Shown in pieces: positions 9,107 to 18,969 of a stretch of DNA of 64,000 nt. Both the position numbers and the translations under genes were made by a program. The stretch's first letter is position 1; the number at the start of each line of letters is the position of its first letter. This DNA is from Hasllibacter halocynthiae (lineage in GTDB: Bacteria; Pseudomonadota; Alphaproteobacteria; Rhodobacterales; Rhodobacteraceae): the NCBI RefSeq assembly GCF_003003095.1, contig NZ_PVTT01000001.1, positions 434,001-498,000 on the forward strand. The letters are read 5' to 3'. The notes under the pieces are model-generated. The model saw nothing but the letters and a program-made list of their open reading frames with translations. It was not told the DNA's origin and searched no databases.

Positions 9107-10363
9107 ATGGCGGGCGCTCAAGGCAAGGATGGCAAGAACACCCTCTACTGCAGCTTCTGCGGGAAGTCGCAGCACGAGGTACGCAAGCTCATCGCGGGAC
9201 CGACCGTGTTCATCTGCGACGAGTGCGTGGAATTGTGCATGGATATCATCCGCGAGGAGACGAAGTCAGCGGGCCTGAAGTCCGCAGGCGGCGTGCCCAC
9301 GCCGAAGGAGATCTGCGAGGTCCTCGACGACTACGTGATCGGTCAAGCCAAGGCCAAGCGCGTCCTCTCCGTTGCGGTGCACAACCACTACAAGCGTCTC
9401 GAGCACGCCGGGAAGGGTGAGATCGAGCTGGCGAAGTCCAACATTCTGCTGATCGGTCCCACGGGTTGCGGCAAGACCCTGCTGGCGCAGACGCTCGCGC
9501 GCATTCTCGACGTGCCGTTCACCATGGCCGACGCGACCACGCTGACCGAGGCCGGCTACGTGGGCGAGGATGTCGAGAACATCATCCTCAAGCTGCTGCA
9601 GGCCAGCGAGTACAACGTCGAGCGGGCGCAGCGTGGCATCGTCTACATCGACGAGGTCGATAAGATCACACGCAAGTCGGACAACCCGTCGATCACGCGC
9701 GACGTGTCGGGCGAGGGAGTGCAGCAGGCGCTCCTGAAGATCATGGAGGGCACCGTCGCCTCCGTGCCGCCGCAGGGCGGGCGCAAGCATCCCCAGCAGG
9801 AGTTCCTGCAGGTCGACACCACGAACATCCTGTTCATCTGCGGGGGGGCCTTCGCCGGGCTCGACAAGATCATCGCGCAACGTGGGAAGGGCAGCGCCAT
9901 GGGCTTCGGCGCAGACGTCCGAGCGCCCGACGAGAAGACCGTCGGCGACCACTTCAAGGATCTCGAGCCGGAGGACCTCCTCAAGTTCGGCCTCATCCCC
10001 GAGTTCGTCGGCCGCCTGCCGGTCATCGCGACGCTCGAGGATCTCGACGAGGATGCGCTCGTCACCATTCTGACCGAGCCGAAGAACGCCCTCGTCAAGC
10101 AGTACCAGCGCCTGTTCGAGTTGGAGGATACCCAGCTGACCTTCACCGACGACGCGTTGACGGCCATCGCCAAGCGAGCGATCGCGCGGAAGACTGGTGC
10201 ACGGGGATTGCGATCGATCATGGAGGACATTCTCCTCGACACGATGTTCGACCTGCCGGGTCAGGAGAGCGTCAACGAGGTCGTCGTCAACGAGGAGGCC
10301 GTCGGTCCCGCTTCGCAGCCTCTGCTCATCCATGCGGAGGAGAGCGCGGAGGCCTCCGCCTGA
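9107..10363 (+). CDS. clpX: ATP-dependent Clp protease ATP-binding subunit ClpX
   Basis: A 418-residue AAA+ unfoldase that feeds substrates to ClpP. The N-terminal zinc-binding domain has CSFCGK and CDECVELC. The AAA module shows Walker A GPTGCGKT, Walker [10 protein letters not shown], the pore loop in GYVGEDVE and the sensor/IGF-type loop region expected for ClpP docking. Its stop is overlapped by the probable CTG start of the RidA-like gene, so translation of the two is likely coupled. Confidence 0.98.
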   Translation: MAGAQGKDGKNTLYCSFCGKSQHEVRKLIAGPTVFICDECVELCMDIIREETKSAGLKSAGGVPTPKEICEVLDDYVIGQAKAKRVLSVAVHNHYKRLEHAGKGEIELAKSNILLIGPTGCGKTLLAQTLARILDVPFTMADATTLTEAGYVGEDVENIILKLLQASEYNVERAQRGIVYIDEVDKITRKSDNPSITRDVSGEGVQQALLKIMEGTVASVPPQGGRKHPQQEFLQVDTTNILFICGGAFAGLDKIIAQRGKGSAMGFGADVRAPDEKTVGDHFKDLEPEDLLKFGLIPEFVGRLPVIATLEDLDEDALVTILTEPKNALVKQYQRLFELEDTQLTFTDDALTAIAKRAIARKTGARGLRSIMEDILLDTMFDLPGQESVNEVVVNEEAVGPASQPLLIHAEESAEASA

Positions 10364-10716
10364 CCCGCCGCATCCGCTCTGGCGGACCTTTCGAGGATAA
10401 TGTCGGCTACTGCCGTGCCGTAGTGCATGAAGGTTTAGTCCATGTTGCCGGTACGGTCGGCGAGGGCGAGGACGTGGTGGCGCAGTGTCACGCCGCCCTC
10501 GCCACCATTGAGGCGGCACTGGAGGAGGCGGGTACGGGTTTCGCTCACGCGCTGCGGGTGCGCTATGTCCTGCCCGACCCGGCCGAGTTCGAAACCTGCT
10601 GGCCCCTTCTCCGAAAGACCTTCGCCAGCAACCCTCCGGCGGCGACGATGATATCTGCCGCGCTGATCGACCCCCGCTTTCGCATCGAGATCGAGCTGAC
10701 GGCGGCTATCGGCTGA
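10360..10716 (+). CDS. RidA (YjgF/YER057c) family protein, probable CTG start
   Basis: The frame reads [18 protein letters not shown] at its start and then the family body, with [12 protein letters not shown] and PPAATMI. That N-terminus is conserved in the family, so the gene must begin near 10360, but no in-frame ATG, GTG or TTG exists there. CTG 10360 overlaps the clpX stop (CTGA) and has a GGAGG seven bases upstream. A GTG at 10423 would delete the first strand. The predicted 118-residue protein belongs to the enamine/imine deaminase superfamily; the subgroup and substrate are unclear. Its stop is six bases from the convergent SPW gene. Confidence 0.8.
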   Translation: MTRRIRSGGPFEDNVGYCRAVVHEGLVHVAGTVGEGEDVVAQCHAALATIEAALEEAGTGFAHALRVRYVLPDPAEFETCWPLLRKTFASNPPAATMISAALIDPRFRIEIELTAAIG

Positions 10717-10722
10717 AGGACG

Positions 10723-11184
10723 CTAGATCCCTCGTTCGACACTTTTCGTGGGCCCGGCGCTCGCGATGCCGAGAACGATCGCGAGCAATCCGATCACGAT
10801 GTCGTTCACCGTCGCCCCGAAGGAGTAAGGGGCGAGGACAAAGGGTGCGATGACCAACCATGCACCGATGCCGGCGCTGGTGTAAGAAGCCCAGACGTTG
10901 TCCAGCGGCTTCCCCCACCGGATGGCGCCGAGGATCAGCAGAAGGACGCCGCACACCACGTCGTTGTAGGGCGCGGGGATCACGATGTCCGGCGCGGCGA
11001 AGTATGGCAGGATGAACGGCGCGATGATGAGCCATGCACCAAGGCCGGCGATGGTGCCGCTGAGGTGCTTGACGGTCTGGGCGGCGTTCTCCCGCATGTC
11101 GGGCATGTCCCGCATCGCCCCTCCCGCCCTCGGGGAGGTGTCGGTGACTTCGGGTTCGCGAAACTCGTCGTTATCGGCAGGCAT
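10723..11184 (-). CDS. SPW-repeat membrane protein
   Basis: A 153-residue protein. After a charged N-terminus of about 35 residues come four hydrophobic segments arranged as two related halves (GLGAWLIIAPFILPYF and GIGAWLVIAPFVLAPYS), the hallmark of the SPW repeat. The second ATG (11184) is chosen over 11190 because the GGAGGG ribosome site abuts 11190 but sits six bases from 11184. The function of the family is unknown. It is divergent from the NDUFA12-like gene. Confidence 0.82.
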   Translation of the reverse strand: MPADNDEFREPEVTDTSPRAGGAMRDMPDMRENAAQTVKHLSGTIAGLGAWLIIAPFILPYFAAPDIVIPAPYNDVVCGVLLLILGAIRWGKPLDNVWASYTSAGIGAWLVIAPFVLAPYSFGATVNDIVIGLLAIVLGIASAGPTKSVERGI

Positions 11185-11309
11185 GATCATCCCTCCGTCG
11201 GATGTGTGCCATGACGGAACGGCGTAGGGGCGGGTGGCGTTCCCCAGAATGCTGGACGCCCGGTCCGGCCTGCGCCACAAGGGGGCGCGCGCAGCGGGGA
11301 GCCTTTGCA

Positions 11310-11687
11310 ATGGGCCTGTTCACCTACATCAAGCAGGGGCTGACCTGGTGGAACGGCCAGACGCTTGGCACACGTCTGTTCACCTGGCGCCGGGGGAAGC
11401 GCGTAGGATCGGACGATCTGGGCAACATCTACTATCAGGATGGCAAGCGGCGCTGGGTCATCTACGCAGGCGAGTCGGACGCGTCCAAGGTCCCGCCTGA
11501 GTGGCACGGTTGGCTGCATCACAGCTGGGAGGAGCCCCCGACCGTGAAGCCCGTCCCGAACAAGCCGTGGGAGAAGGAGCATCTTCCCAACCTCACCGGC
11601 ACGCCCGCCGCCTACGCGCCGCCAGGATCGCTTCGGCGCGTTCGGCCCGAGCCCCGATCGGACTACGAGGCATGGACGCCGGAATGA
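11310..11687 (+). CDS. NADH:ubiquinone oxidoreductase NDUFA12-like subunit
   Basis: A 125-residue accessory subunit of respiratory complex I, homologous to mitochondrial NDUFA12. The N-terminal [20 protein letters not shown], the middle [14 protein letters not shown] and EWHGWLH, and the tail [15 protein letters not shown] are characteristic. It is typically found away from the nuo operon in alphaproteobacteria. ATG 11310 has GCGGGGA nine bases upstream. The stop overlaps the start of the DUF2155 gene (ATGA), as in related genomes. Confidence 0.93.
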   Translation: MGLFTYIKQGLTWWNGQTLGTRLFTWRRGKRVGSDDLGNIYYQDGKRRWVIYAGESDASKVPPEWHGWLHHSWEEPPTVKPVPNKPWEKEHLPNLTGTPAAYAPPGSLRRVRPEPRSDYEAWTPE

Positions 11688-12040
11688 TCCGTCTTGCCGT
11701 TCTCCTGACGGTAGCGGCCTTGCTGCCGGCTCATGCGCAGCGGGCGGACACTGGGGCTGGCGTGGTCCTGCGCGCTATAGACCGGATCACCGGTGAGCGG
11801 CGGGATATCGAAATGCCCAACAGCTCGATCGCTACCTTCGAGGGAATGGAGGTCGAGCATGCCGAATGTCGCCATCCTGCAGACAATCCTTCGGGGGATG
11901 CCTACGCATTGCTGCAGGTGCGGAACCTGGAGGATGAGACGGTGCTGTTCCGGGGTTGGATGATCGCCTCCGCGCCGGCGCTCAACGCGCTCGACCATCC
12001 GCGCTATGACGTCTGGGTCCTGCGCTGCACCATGTCCTGA
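11684..12040 (+). CDS. DUF2155 domain-containing periplasmic protein
   Basis: A 118-residue exported protein with a signal peptide ending at LPAHAQ and the DUF2155 core: ILxIxR-like [10 protein letters not shown] near the start, a cysteine in HAECRHP, and the C-terminal [15 protein letters not shown] and YDVWVLRC blocks. Its function is unknown; it usually sits beside the NDUFA12 gene. ATG 11684 overlaps the upstream stop; an ATG at 11672 would add four residues. The last 37 bases overlap the 3' end of aat on the other strand. Confidence 0.9.
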   Translation: MIRLAVLLTVAALLPAHAQRADTGAGVVLRAIDRITGERRDIEMPNSSIATFEGMEVEHAECRHPADNPSGDAYALLQVRNLEDETVLFRGWMIASAPALNALDHPRYDVWVLRCTMS

Positions 12041-12672
12041 AGAACCTCCTCGAGAGAGGGTTCGGGTCCCAGCCGGTCGGGGCGAAGGGCTAGCGCAGCG
12101 CCCAGCCTGCGGCGGTAGTCGTCCTGCCTGATCTCCTCGGCGCCGAGCGACAACAGATGCGAGGTGACGAACTGGGTGTCGAACAAGGCGTATCCCGCCC
12201 GGCGAAGCCGGTGGACCAGTACCGCAAGCGCGATCTTCGATCCGCCGGTCTCACTCGAGAACATGGATTCGCCGAAGAAGGCTCCGCCTATGGCCACCCC
12301 ATAGACACCGCCGATCATCCGGTCGCCGCGCCACACTTCCTGGCTATGTGCGAAGCCTGCCGCGAAGAGCTGGCGGTAGAGGTCAATCAAGCGGCCGGAG
12401 ATCCACGTCTCGTCCCGTGCCGCGCAGCCTGCGAGGACCCCCTCGAAGTCCAGATCCAGCGAGGTCGTGACCGATCCCGTCCGCGTAGCGCGCCGCATCT
12501 GCTTGATGGTGCTGCGGGACAGACGGAAACGATCCAAGGGCAGCACCCCTCGCCACCGAGGCTCGACCCAGAAGAGGTCCGGGTCGTCCCGGGTTTCCGC
12601 CATGGGAAAGACGCCCTGCATATAGGCCCCGAGCAGACTCTCTGCCGTTACTGGGGCCCCGACGTCCTTCAT
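12004..12672 (-). CDS. aat: Leucyl/phenylalanyl-tRNA--protein transferase
   Basis: A 222-residue cytoplasmic enzyme that adds Leu or Phe to N-terminal Arg/Lys proteins, making N-degrons for ClpS/ClpAP. Family motifs are GVFPMAE, FWVEPRWRGVLPL, AHSQEVW and GGVYGVAIGGAFFGESMFS, followed by LFDTQF. The start at 12672 gives the normal N-terminus; it lies four bases after the accC stop, so it is the last gene of an accB-accC-aat operon. The 3' end overlaps the convergent DUF2155 gene. Confidence 0.95.
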   Translation of the reverse strand: MKDVGAPVTAESLLGAYMQGVFPMAETRDDPDLFWVEPRWRGVLPLDRFRLSRSTIKQMRRATRTGSVTTSLDLDFEGVLAGCAARDETWISGRLIDLYRQLFAAGFAHSQEVWRGDRMIGGVYGVAIGGAFFGESMFSSETGGSKIALAVLVHRLRRAGYALFDTQFVTSHLLSLGAEEIRQDDYRRRLGAALALRPDRLGPEPSLEEVLQDMVQRRTQTS

Positions 12673-12676
12673 AGGA

Positions 12677-14026
12677 TCACGTAAGCGGGTCGGTCTCGAG
12701 CCACTTCTCGAGCCAATGGATGTCGTACTCCCCCGCCTGAATCGCATCCTGCTTCAGCAGGGCGTGGAACAGCGGCACCGTCGTGTCGACCCCGTCGACG
12801 ATCAGTTCGCCAAGAGCCCGTTCGAGCCTGGCGAGCGCTTCGGGTCGATCACGTCCCTCCACGATGAGCTTCGCGATGAGCGAATCGTAGTAGGGCGGGA
12901 TGCGGTAGCCCTGATAGAGTGCGGAATCCATCCGTACCCCGAGGCCACCGGGCGCATGATAGGCGGTGACGGTTCCGGGGGAGGGGGAGAAGCTCGGGAG
13001 CTTCTCCGCGTTGATCCGGACCTCGATCGCATGGCCTCGCACGCCAAGGTCGTCCTGCACGAAGGACATCGGCAGGCCGGCGGCGACGCGGATCTGCTCG
13101 CGTACGAGATCGACGCCGTACACGGCCTCGGTCACCGGATGTTCGACCTGAAGTCTGGTGTTCATCTCGATGAAGTAGAACTCGCCGTTCTCGTAGAGGA
13201 ATTCGATGGTGCCCGCGCCGATGTAGTCGATGCCCGCGACGGCCTTGGCGCAGATCGCACCGATCTCGGCGCGCGTCTCCTCATCTATGGCGGGGCCGGG
13301 GGCCTCCTCGAAGACCTTTTGGTGGCGGCGCTGGAGCGAGCAGTCCCGCTCGCCCAGGTGAACCGCGTTCCCCTTGCCGTCGCCGAAGACCTGTATCTCG
13401 ATATGGCGGGGCTTCTCGAGATATTTCTCGATGTATACCTCGTCGTTGCCGAAGGCGGCCTTGGCCTCGGAGCGGGCGGCGCCGAAGGCAGTCTCCATCT
13501 CCTTTTCGGAACGGGCGAGCTTCATGCCGCGCCCGCCGCCACCCGCCGTCGCCTTGACGATGACGGGATAGCCGAACTCCTCCCCGATGGCCTTGGCAGC
13601 CTCTAGGTCTGGAACCCCCCCGTCCGAGCCCGGCACGCAGGGCACGCCGAGCTTCCGCATCGTGTCCTTGGCGGTAATCTTGTCACCCATCACGCGGATG
13701 TGCTGGGCGGTGGGGCCGATGAACGTCAGTCCGTGCTCTTCGACCACCTGCACGAACTGTGCGTTCTCGGAGAGGAAGCCGTAGCCGGGATGGATCGCCT
13801 CGGCCCCCGTGATCTCGCAGGCCGAGATGATGGCCGGGATCGAGAGGTAGGACTGGTTCGAGGGCGGCGGGCCGATGCACACGGCCTCGTCGGCCATGCG
13901 AACGTGCATCGCCCCTTCGTCGGCGGTGGAATGCACCGCGACCGTGCCGATCCCCATCTCGCGACAGGCTCGGATGACGCGTAGCGCGATCTCGCCCCGG
14001 TTGGCGATCAGGACCTTCTCGAACAT
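12677..14026 (-). CDS. accC: Acetyl-CoA carboxylase biotin carboxylase subunit
   Basis: A 449-residue ATP-grasp enzyme that carboxylates biotin on AccB in the first step of fatty acid synthesis. It shows the N-terminal [11 protein letters not shown], the glycine loop [10 protein letters not shown], the carboxylase [13 protein letters not shown] segment and the metal/biotin site [14 protein letters not shown]. The start overlaps the accB stop (ATGA), ensuring coupled synthesis. Confidence 0.98.
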   Translation of the reverse strand: MFEKVLIANRGEIALRVIRACREMGIGTVAVHSTADEGAMHVRMADEAVCIGPPPSNQSYLSIPAIISACEITGAEAIHPGYGFLSENAQFVQVVEEHGLTFIGPTAQHIRVMGDKITAKDTMRKLGVPCVPGSDGGVPDLEAAKAIGEEFGYPVIVKATAGGGGRGMKLARSEKEMETAFGAARSEAKAAFGNDEVYIEKYLEKPRHIEIQVFGDGKGNAVHLGERDCSLQRRHQKVFEEAPGPAIDEETRAEIGAICAKAVAGIDYIGAGTIEFLYENGEFYFIEMNTRLQVEHPVTEAVYGVDLVREQIRVAAGLPMSFVQDDLGVRGHAIEVRINAEKLPSFSPSPGTVTAYHAPGGLGVRMDSALYQGYRIPPYYDSLIAKLIVEGRDRPEALARLERALGELIVDGVDTTVPLFHALLKQDAIQAGEYDIHWLEKWLETDPLT

Positions 14027-14517
14027 CAGTCGACGATGACCAGCGGGGCGCCGAACTCGACGGCGTCGCCATCGGCGACCAGGACCTCGCGCACCGTTCC
14101 GGCCTTCGGAGCGGGAATCTGGTTCATCGTCTTCATGGCCTCGACGATCAGTAGCGTCTGCCCCTCGGCGACTTGGTCGCCCTTCGACACGAAGGCCGCG
14201 GCCCCGGGTTCCGGGGCGAGGTACGCGGTGCCGACCATCGGCGAGGTCACTGTACCCGGATGATCGGCGGGATCGGCATCGGCGGACGGCGTGGGTGCGG
14301 CCTGCTGCGGAGCGGCCGGTGCCGGCTGATACGCAGCCGCAGGGGCAGCGGGAGCCTGCGCGGCATAGCGCGAGACGCGCGCCTTCAGCGAGTCGTCCTC
14401 GCCATAGTCGCGTCGAACCTCGATTTCCGCCAGATCGTTCTCGCGCAGCATCCGCGCAAGCGCCTCGATGAAGGCTACATCGGCATCCTCGCGTGCGTCT
14501 TTGCTGCTACCGGTCAT
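14026..14517 (-). CDS. accB: Acetyl-CoA carboxylase biotin carboxyl carrier protein
   Basis: A 163-residue protein that carries the biotin swung between AccC and the carboxyltransferase. The C-terminal biotinyl domain has the modified lysine in EAMKTMNQ; the N-terminal part is helical, and an Ala/Pro-rich linker (about 55-85) joins them. ATG 14517 gives the typical MT..K..D start; upstream codons have no family resemblance. It is first in the accB-accC-aat operon; about 150 bases separate it from the terminator of the preceding PRC-barrel gene. Confidence 0.96.
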   Translation of the reverse strand: MTGSSKDAREDADVAFIEALARMLRENDLAEIEVRRDYGEDDSLKARVSRYAAQAPAAPAAAYQPAPAAPQQAAPTPSADADPADHPGTVTSPMVGTAYLAPEPGAAAFVSKGDQVAEGQTLLIVEAMKTMNQIPAPKAGTVREVLVADGDAVEFGAPLVIVD

Positions 14518-14669
14518 CCATTCCTCGCCTTGCCCGCCGACCCGCAGGTCCGTCGCCGCCTTACACCGGCGGCGGCACAGGCGAAAGGGATGGCGGACGA
14601 CCGCTTCGCCTGCCGGGCTCGGCATCAGGCAAAGTCGCCGGGCGGAATGGCAGATGGCGAAACGCAAAC

Positions 14670-14692
14670 GGGCCGCCCGATAGGGGCGGCCC
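14670..14692 (-). terminator. Terminator of the PRC-barrel repeat gene
   Basis: A perfect nine-base stem (14670-14678 with 14684-14692) and a five-base loop. Read on the minus strand it is followed by a T-containing stretch (GTTTGCGTTTCG), so it fits an intrinsic terminator for the gene ending at 14718. Confidence 0.7.
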
Positions 14693-14717
14693 GCAAGCTC
14701 ATCCTATGTCCGTTTGC

Positions 14718-16010
14718 TTACCGGATGTAGGCGTCGCCGATCCGGCCATCGGCGGGCAGGAACTCGACCATGTCGTTGTCGTACTCGTCGAGGCCCTCGA
14801 GCACCGAGGCGCTCATCTGGACGACGAGGTCGTCACCGACCATCGAGAACCGCTCCAGGGGAAGGGCGACGTCGTGCTCGCCCAGCCCGAGGAAGCCGCC
14901 GACGCCGACGATCGCCACAAGGCGGTCGCCCATCAGGCCGATGTTGTCGACCTCGCCGATGTCCTCGCCGTCCGCGGCCAGCACGTCGCGGCCGACGAGA
15001 TCGGTTACGAGCGCGTCGTCGAAGGTCGAGTAACCCTGCAGGCGCGTGGCCTCGTCCTCGACGAACAGGTTGTCGCTGCTCGTGGCCATGTCGGTCACGA
15101 TGACGTTCGGATCACCCTCTTCCTGGAGGTCGATCTGCGCGTCGGCCTGCTCGACTTGGATGTCCGCGTCGCCACCATCGACGACGTTCACCTCCGCGTC
15201 GGCCGTCTCGACCGAAACCTGCGGCTCGCCAGCTTCCTGGATCTGCACCTCGGCGTCGGCCTGCTCGATGCGGACGTCGGCCTGCGTGGTGCGGTTCACG
15301 TCGATCTGGGCCTCGGCCTGACGGACGTCGACCTGAGGCTCGGCTTCCATGATCCGGATCTGCGGCTCGGGTCGCACGAACCGGACGACGGGCTCGGGCT
15401 GGTCCACGGCGACCTCGGCGTCACCTTGGGCGACCTGCACGTCGGGCGCGGGCATGCGGATGGTCACGACGGGCTCGGGGATGCGAACGGTGACGACCGG
15501 TCGGTCCTGCTCGACCGTGACGACCGGGGCCTGCTGCTCGACCGAGACGCGCGGCGGCGTTTGAGTCACGGTGATCTCGGGCTGCGGCTGCTGCACGGTC
15601 ACCTCGGGCTGGGCCTGGTCGACCGAGACGACCGGGTCGGGCACGTCGACGGTCACGTTGGGATCGGCCTGCTCGACGATGAACTGGCCACCCATCCCAG
15701 CGTCGGCCGTCGTCCGGCGCGCGAACGAGCGGTTGCCCTCCGCATCGACATCGGCCATCGCGAACTCGCGGTCGATCAGGTAGGGCGTGCCTTCGGCGTC
15801 GATGTCGTAGGCGCCGGTCGGCACGCGGGTGCCGTCGGCCATGACCACGATGTAGTTGCCGTTGTCGTCGATCGCGCGGCGGTCGCCGTCCATCTGGAAC
15901 TGCAGCGCTTCGTACTGCTGTCCGTCGATGTCGATCATCTCCTGCGCCATGGCGCCGGTGCTCATCAGGGTCGCGATCGCGACCGTGCCAAGAAGGTGCT
16001 TGGTCTTCAT
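14718..16010 (-). CDS. Periplasmic PRC-barrel protein with nonapeptide repeats
   Basis: A 430-residue secreted protein. A signal peptide ends at GAMAQ (residue 23). Residues 25-110 are a unique acidic region. Residues ~115-307 hold about 21 tandem copies of a nine-residue motif, roughly (P/A)-x-V-x-V followed by four variable residues. Residues ~335-415 are a PRC-barrel (VLAADGEDIGEVDNI, IVGVGGFLGLGEHDVALP). The repeat could form extended beta structure, and the acidic composition suits an envelope protein. ATG 16010 is placed ten bases after GGAGG. A smaller PRC-barrel paralogue lies at 61239-61685. No function is known. Confidence 0.85.
   Translation of the reverse strand: MKTKHLLGTVAIATLMSTGAMAQEMIDIDGQQYEALQFQMDGDRRAIDDNGNYIVVMADGTRVPTGAYDIDAEGTPYLIDREFAMADVDAEGNRSFARRTTADAGMGGQFIVEQADPNVTVDVPDPVVSVDQAQPEVTVQQPQPEITVTQTPPRVSVEQQAPVVTVEQDRPVVTVRIPEPVVTIRMPAPDVQVAQGDAEVAVDQPEPVVRFVRPEPQIRIMEAEPQVDVRQAEAQIDVNRTTQADVRIEQADAEVQIQEAGEPQVSVETADAEVNVVDGGDADIQVEQADAQIDLQEEGDPNVIVTDMATSSDNLFVEDEATRLQGYSTFDDALVTDLVGRDVLAADGEDIGEVDNIGLMGDRLVAIVGVGGFLGLGEHDVALPLERFSMVGDDLVVQMSASVLEGLDEYDNDMVEFLPADGRIGDAYIR
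15093..15665 (-). repeat. About 21 tandem 27-bp units encoding nonapeptide repeats
   Basis: In-frame units of 27 bases encode (P/A)-x-V/I-x-V-x-x-x-x. Early units are Pro/Gln-rich and later units are Ala/Glu/Asp-rich. A few units are one or two residues longer (for example around residues 257-262 and 296-302). The units are diverged at DNA level, so this is an old, selected protein repeat. Confidence 0.8.
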
Positions 16011-16126
16011 GGGGGAGTTCCCTCCGTTTCGGTGCATACGGCGAGGCAACGGGAGGGGGGGCTTCCATGTTCCCCCATATGTAAAAAAATGTCTTCCCCC
16101 CTCTAAGGCGGCGGCAGGCGGGGGCG

Positions 16127-16162
16127 CCGGAGGCGTCGGAGAGGCTTCCGCGACGCTTCCGG
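16127..16162 (-). terminator. Possible terminator after acsA
   Basis: Two eleven-base arms (16127-16137, 16152-16162) pair with one imperfect position around a fourteen-base loop, just downstream of the acsA stop. A run of seven T follows further on in the minus-strand direction (complement of 16082-16088), too far away to be a classical tail. Confidence 0.35.
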
Positions 16163-16178
16163 TTCCAATCAACGCATC

Positions 16179-18143
16179 TCAGTCGCTCCGGTTCATCCGG
16201 TTCTCGATCAGGTCATCCACGACCTGGGGCTCGGCCAAGGTCGAGATGTCGCCGAGGCTGCCGAAGTCGTCCTCGGCGATCTTGCGAAGGATGCGCCGCA
16301 TGATCTTGCCTGACCGTGTCTTAGGCAGTCCGGGCGCCCACTGGAGCAAATCGGGCTTCGCGATCGGCCCGATCTCGTCGCGGACCCAACTCTCCAGCTC
16401 CTTACGGAGGTCGTCGGACGACTCGCGCCCCGACATCAGCGTGACGTAGGCGTAGATGCCCTGGCCCTTCACCGGATGCGGATAACCCACGACGGCCGCC
16501 TCGCTGACCGCCTCGTGGGCGACGAGCGCGCTCTCGACCTCGGCGGTGCCCATGCGATGGCCGGACACGTTGATCACGTCGTCCACCCGGCCGGTGATCC
16601 AGTAGTAGCCGTCCGAGTCCCGCCGGCACCCGTCGCCGGAGAAGTAGTAGCCTGGGTATTGTCGGAAGTAGGTGTCCATGAACCGCTGATGATCGCCCCA
16701 AACGGTCCTCATCTGGGCGGGCCAGCTGTCCGCGATGCAGAGCACCCCTTCCGCCTCGACCGTCTCGATGGGTTTGCCGGACTCGGGTTCGAGGATGGCG
16801 GGCTCGACGCCGAAGAAGGGCAGGGTGGCGCTGCCGGGCTTGGTGGGGATCGCGCCGGGCAGGGGCGTCAGAAGGTGACCGCCCGTCTCCGTCTGCCACC
16901 AAGTGTCGACGATGGGGCAGGTGCCGCGGCCGACCACCTCGTCGTACCAGCGCCAGGCCTCTGGGTTTATCGGCTCCCCCACCGTGCCGAGGACGCGGAG
17001 AGAGGAGAGGTCGTGATTGGCGACCCATTCGTCGCCCTGACCCATAAGGGCGCGGATGGCGGTGGGGGCGGTGTAGAACTGGTTGACGCTGTGCTTGGCG
17101 CAGACCGCCCAGAAGCGACCTGCATCCGGGAAGGTCGGCACCCCCTCGAACATCAGGGTGGTCGCGCCGTTCGCCAAAGGGCCATAGACGATGTAGGAAT
17201 GGCCCGTGACCCAGCCGACGTCAGCGGTGCACCAGAACACCTCGCCCGGCCTGTAGTCGAACACATGCTCATGGGTCATGGCGGCATAGACGAGATAGCC
17301 GCCCGAGCTGTGGACCACGCCCTTGGGAAGGCCCGTGGAACCTGAGGTGTAGAGGATGAAGAGCGGATCCTCGGCGTTCATCTCCTCGGGCGGGCAATCG
17401 TTCGAGACCTTCGCCTCCTCCTCGTGGAGCCAGAAGTCGAGGTCTTCGCGGAAGGCGATCTGCTGGCCCGTGCGCTTCACCACGAGGCACTTCACCTCGT
17501 CGAAGTCGTTCAGCAGCGCCTTGTTGACGTTGTCCTTGAGGTTCGTGACCCGCCCGCCGCGCGGCGCGCCGTCCGCCGTGATGACGAGCTTGGCGTCGCA
17601 GGCGTTCACGCGCGCGCCCAACGCATCGGCCGAGAAGCCCGCGAACACGACCGAATGGATCGCCCCGATCCGCGCGCAGGCCAGCATGGCGTAGGCTGCC
17701 TGGGGGATCATCGGCAGGTAGATGACGACCCTGTCGCCCTTGCCGACCCCGAGCGCCTTCAGGACGTTCGCCATCTTCGAGACGTGGTCGTGAAGCTGGC
17801 GGTAGGTGATGTGCTGCGCACCGCCCCCTTCGACGGAATCGGGGTCGTCCGGCTCCCAGATGATGGCGGTCTGGTCGCCGCGCTCCGCGAGGTGGCGGTC
17901 GATGCAGTTGGCGGCGACGTTCAGCGTGCCGTCCTCGAACCACCTTATGGAGACGTCGGGGTAGCGGAAGTTCACGTCCTTCACGGTCGTGAAGGGCTTG
18001 ATCCAGTCGACGCGGCGGCCGTGCTCGGCCCAGAAGCCCTCCGGGTCCTTCACGCTGCGCTCGTACATCGCGTCGTAGGCAGCGCGGTCGATGGTGGCCT
18101 TCGCGGCGAATTCCTCGGACGGGGGGCGGGTGCCGTCTGGCAT
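16179..18143 (-). CDS. acsA: Acetyl-CoA synthetase (acetate--CoA ligase)
   Basis: A 654-residue AMP-forming acyl-CoA synthetase that activates acetate (possibly propionate) to its CoA thioester. The adenylation motif is [15 protein letters not shown], the acetate-type pocket region is [10 protein letters not shown], and the C-terminal lysine that is regulated by acetylation lies in TRSGKIMRR. Length matches Acs. ATG 18143 is seven bases after a GGGAG site; an upstream in-frame ATG at 18200 would overlap the livF region without homology. It is the last gene after a five-gene ABC importer, suggesting the importer supplies an acid or a compound degraded to acetate. Confidence 0.96.
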   Translation of the reverse strand: MPDGTRPPSEEFAAKATIDRAAYDAMYERSVKDPEGFWAEHGRRVDWIKPFTTVKDVNFRYPDVSIRWFEDGTLNVAANCIDRHLAERGDQTAIIWEPDDPDSVEGGGAQHITYRQLHDHVSKMANVLKALGVGKGDRVVIYLPMIPQAAYAMLACARIGAIHSVVFAGFSADALGARVNACDAKLVITADGAPRGGRVTNLKDNVNKALLNDFDEVKCLVVKRTGQQIAFREDLDFWLHEEEAKVSNDCPPEEMNAEDPLFILYTSGSTGLPKGVVHSSGGYLVYAAMTHEHVFDYRPGEVFWCTADVGWVTGHSYIVYGPLANGATTLMFEGVPTFPDAGRFWAVCAKHSVNQFYTAPTAIRALMGQGDEWVANHDLSSLRVLGTVGEPINPEAWRWYDEVVGRGTCPIVDTWWQTETGGHLLTPLPGAIPTKPGSATLPFFGVEPAILEPESGKPIETVEAEGVLCIADSWPAQMRTVWGDHQRFMDTYFRQYPGYYFSGDGCRRDSDGYYWITGRVDDVINVSGHRMGTAEVESALVAHEAVSEAAVVGYPHPVKGQGIYAYVTLMSGRESSDDLRKELESWVRDEIGPIAKPDLLQWAPGLPKTRSGKIMRRILRKIAEDDFGSLGDISTLAEPQVVDDLIENRMNRSD

Positions 18144-18201
18144 GTCTGGTCTCCCTTGTGGCACATGGGGCCGGGGCGGGCCCGTCCCCGCGGTCGTCAA
18201 A

Positions 18202-18957
18202 TCAGATCGCCAGGTATTCCTGGCGAAGCCGCTCGTCCTCCAGCACCTCCCTCGCGGAGCCGTCGAAAACGACGCTGCCCGTGTCGAGGATCACCGCCCG
18301 GTCCGCGAGGTTCAGCGCCCGCACGGCGTTCTGCTCGACGAGTATGGTGGTTAGGCCCTGGTCGCGCACCACGTTTAGGGTCTTCTCGATCTCGTCCACG
18401 ATGACCGGGGCCAGCCCCTCGTATGGCTCGTCGAGAAGGAGGACCTTGATGTCACGCGCGAGCGCGCGTGCGATGGCCAGCATCTGCTGCTCGCCCCCCG
18501 AAAGGGTCGTCCCCTCCTGCTTGCGACGCTCGCCGAGGCGGGGGAAGAGGTCGTAGATGCGTTCGAGCGACCAGCCCACGGGCGGGGCGATCTGGGCGAG
18601 CTTGAGGTTCTCCTCGACCGTCAGACCCTGGATGATGCGGCGATCCTCGGGTACGAGGCCGATCCCGGCCTGTGCGGCATCGTGTGCCTTCATCTTGTGC
18701 AGGGGCTTGTGGTCCAGCCAGACCTCTCCGTGTCGGATCTCGGGCTCGGCCACCCGGGCGATGGCACGCAGGGTCGAGGTCTTGCCCGCCCCGTTGCGTC
18801 CCAGCAGCGCGAGGATCTCGCCTTCGTGGACGTTGAAGGAGATGCCCTGAACGATGAAGCTCTCGCCGTAATAGGCCTCCATCTCCCAGACGGAGAGGAA
18901 GGCCGGCGCGGTGCTGGCGTGGTTGGCGTTGGGATCGAAGGGCGCGTGCTGGTTCAT
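18202..18957 (-). CDS. livF: Branched-chain-type ABC transporter ATP-binding protein, LivF
   Basis: A 251-residue cytoplasmic ATPase of the hydrophobic amino acid transporter family. Walker A is GRNGAGKT, the signature TLSGGEQQM, Walker [12 protein letters not shown] and the switch histidine is replaced by Gln in LVEQN, as usual in LivF. It lies 12 bases after livG and 58 bases before acsA. Confidence 0.93.
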   Translation of the reverse strand: MNQHAPFDPNANHASTAPAFLSVWEMEAYYGESFIVQGISFNVHEGEILALLGRNGAGKTSTLRAIARVAEPEIRHGEVWLDHKPLHKMKAHDAAQAGIGLVPEDRRIIQGLTVEENLKLAQIAPPVGWSLERIYDLFPRLGERRKQEGTTLSGGEQQMLAIARALARDIKVLLLDEPYEGLAPVIVDEIEKTLNVVRDQGLTTILVEQNAVRALNLADRAVILDTGSVVFDGSAREVLEDERLRQEYLAI

Positions 18958-18969
18958 GGGGCTGGCTCC

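Noticed and set aside
15093-15665. Regular 27-base period considered as a CRISPR or DNA-level tandem repeat
   Set aside because: The period is in the protein frame, unit DNA is diverged, and there are no spacers or cas genes.
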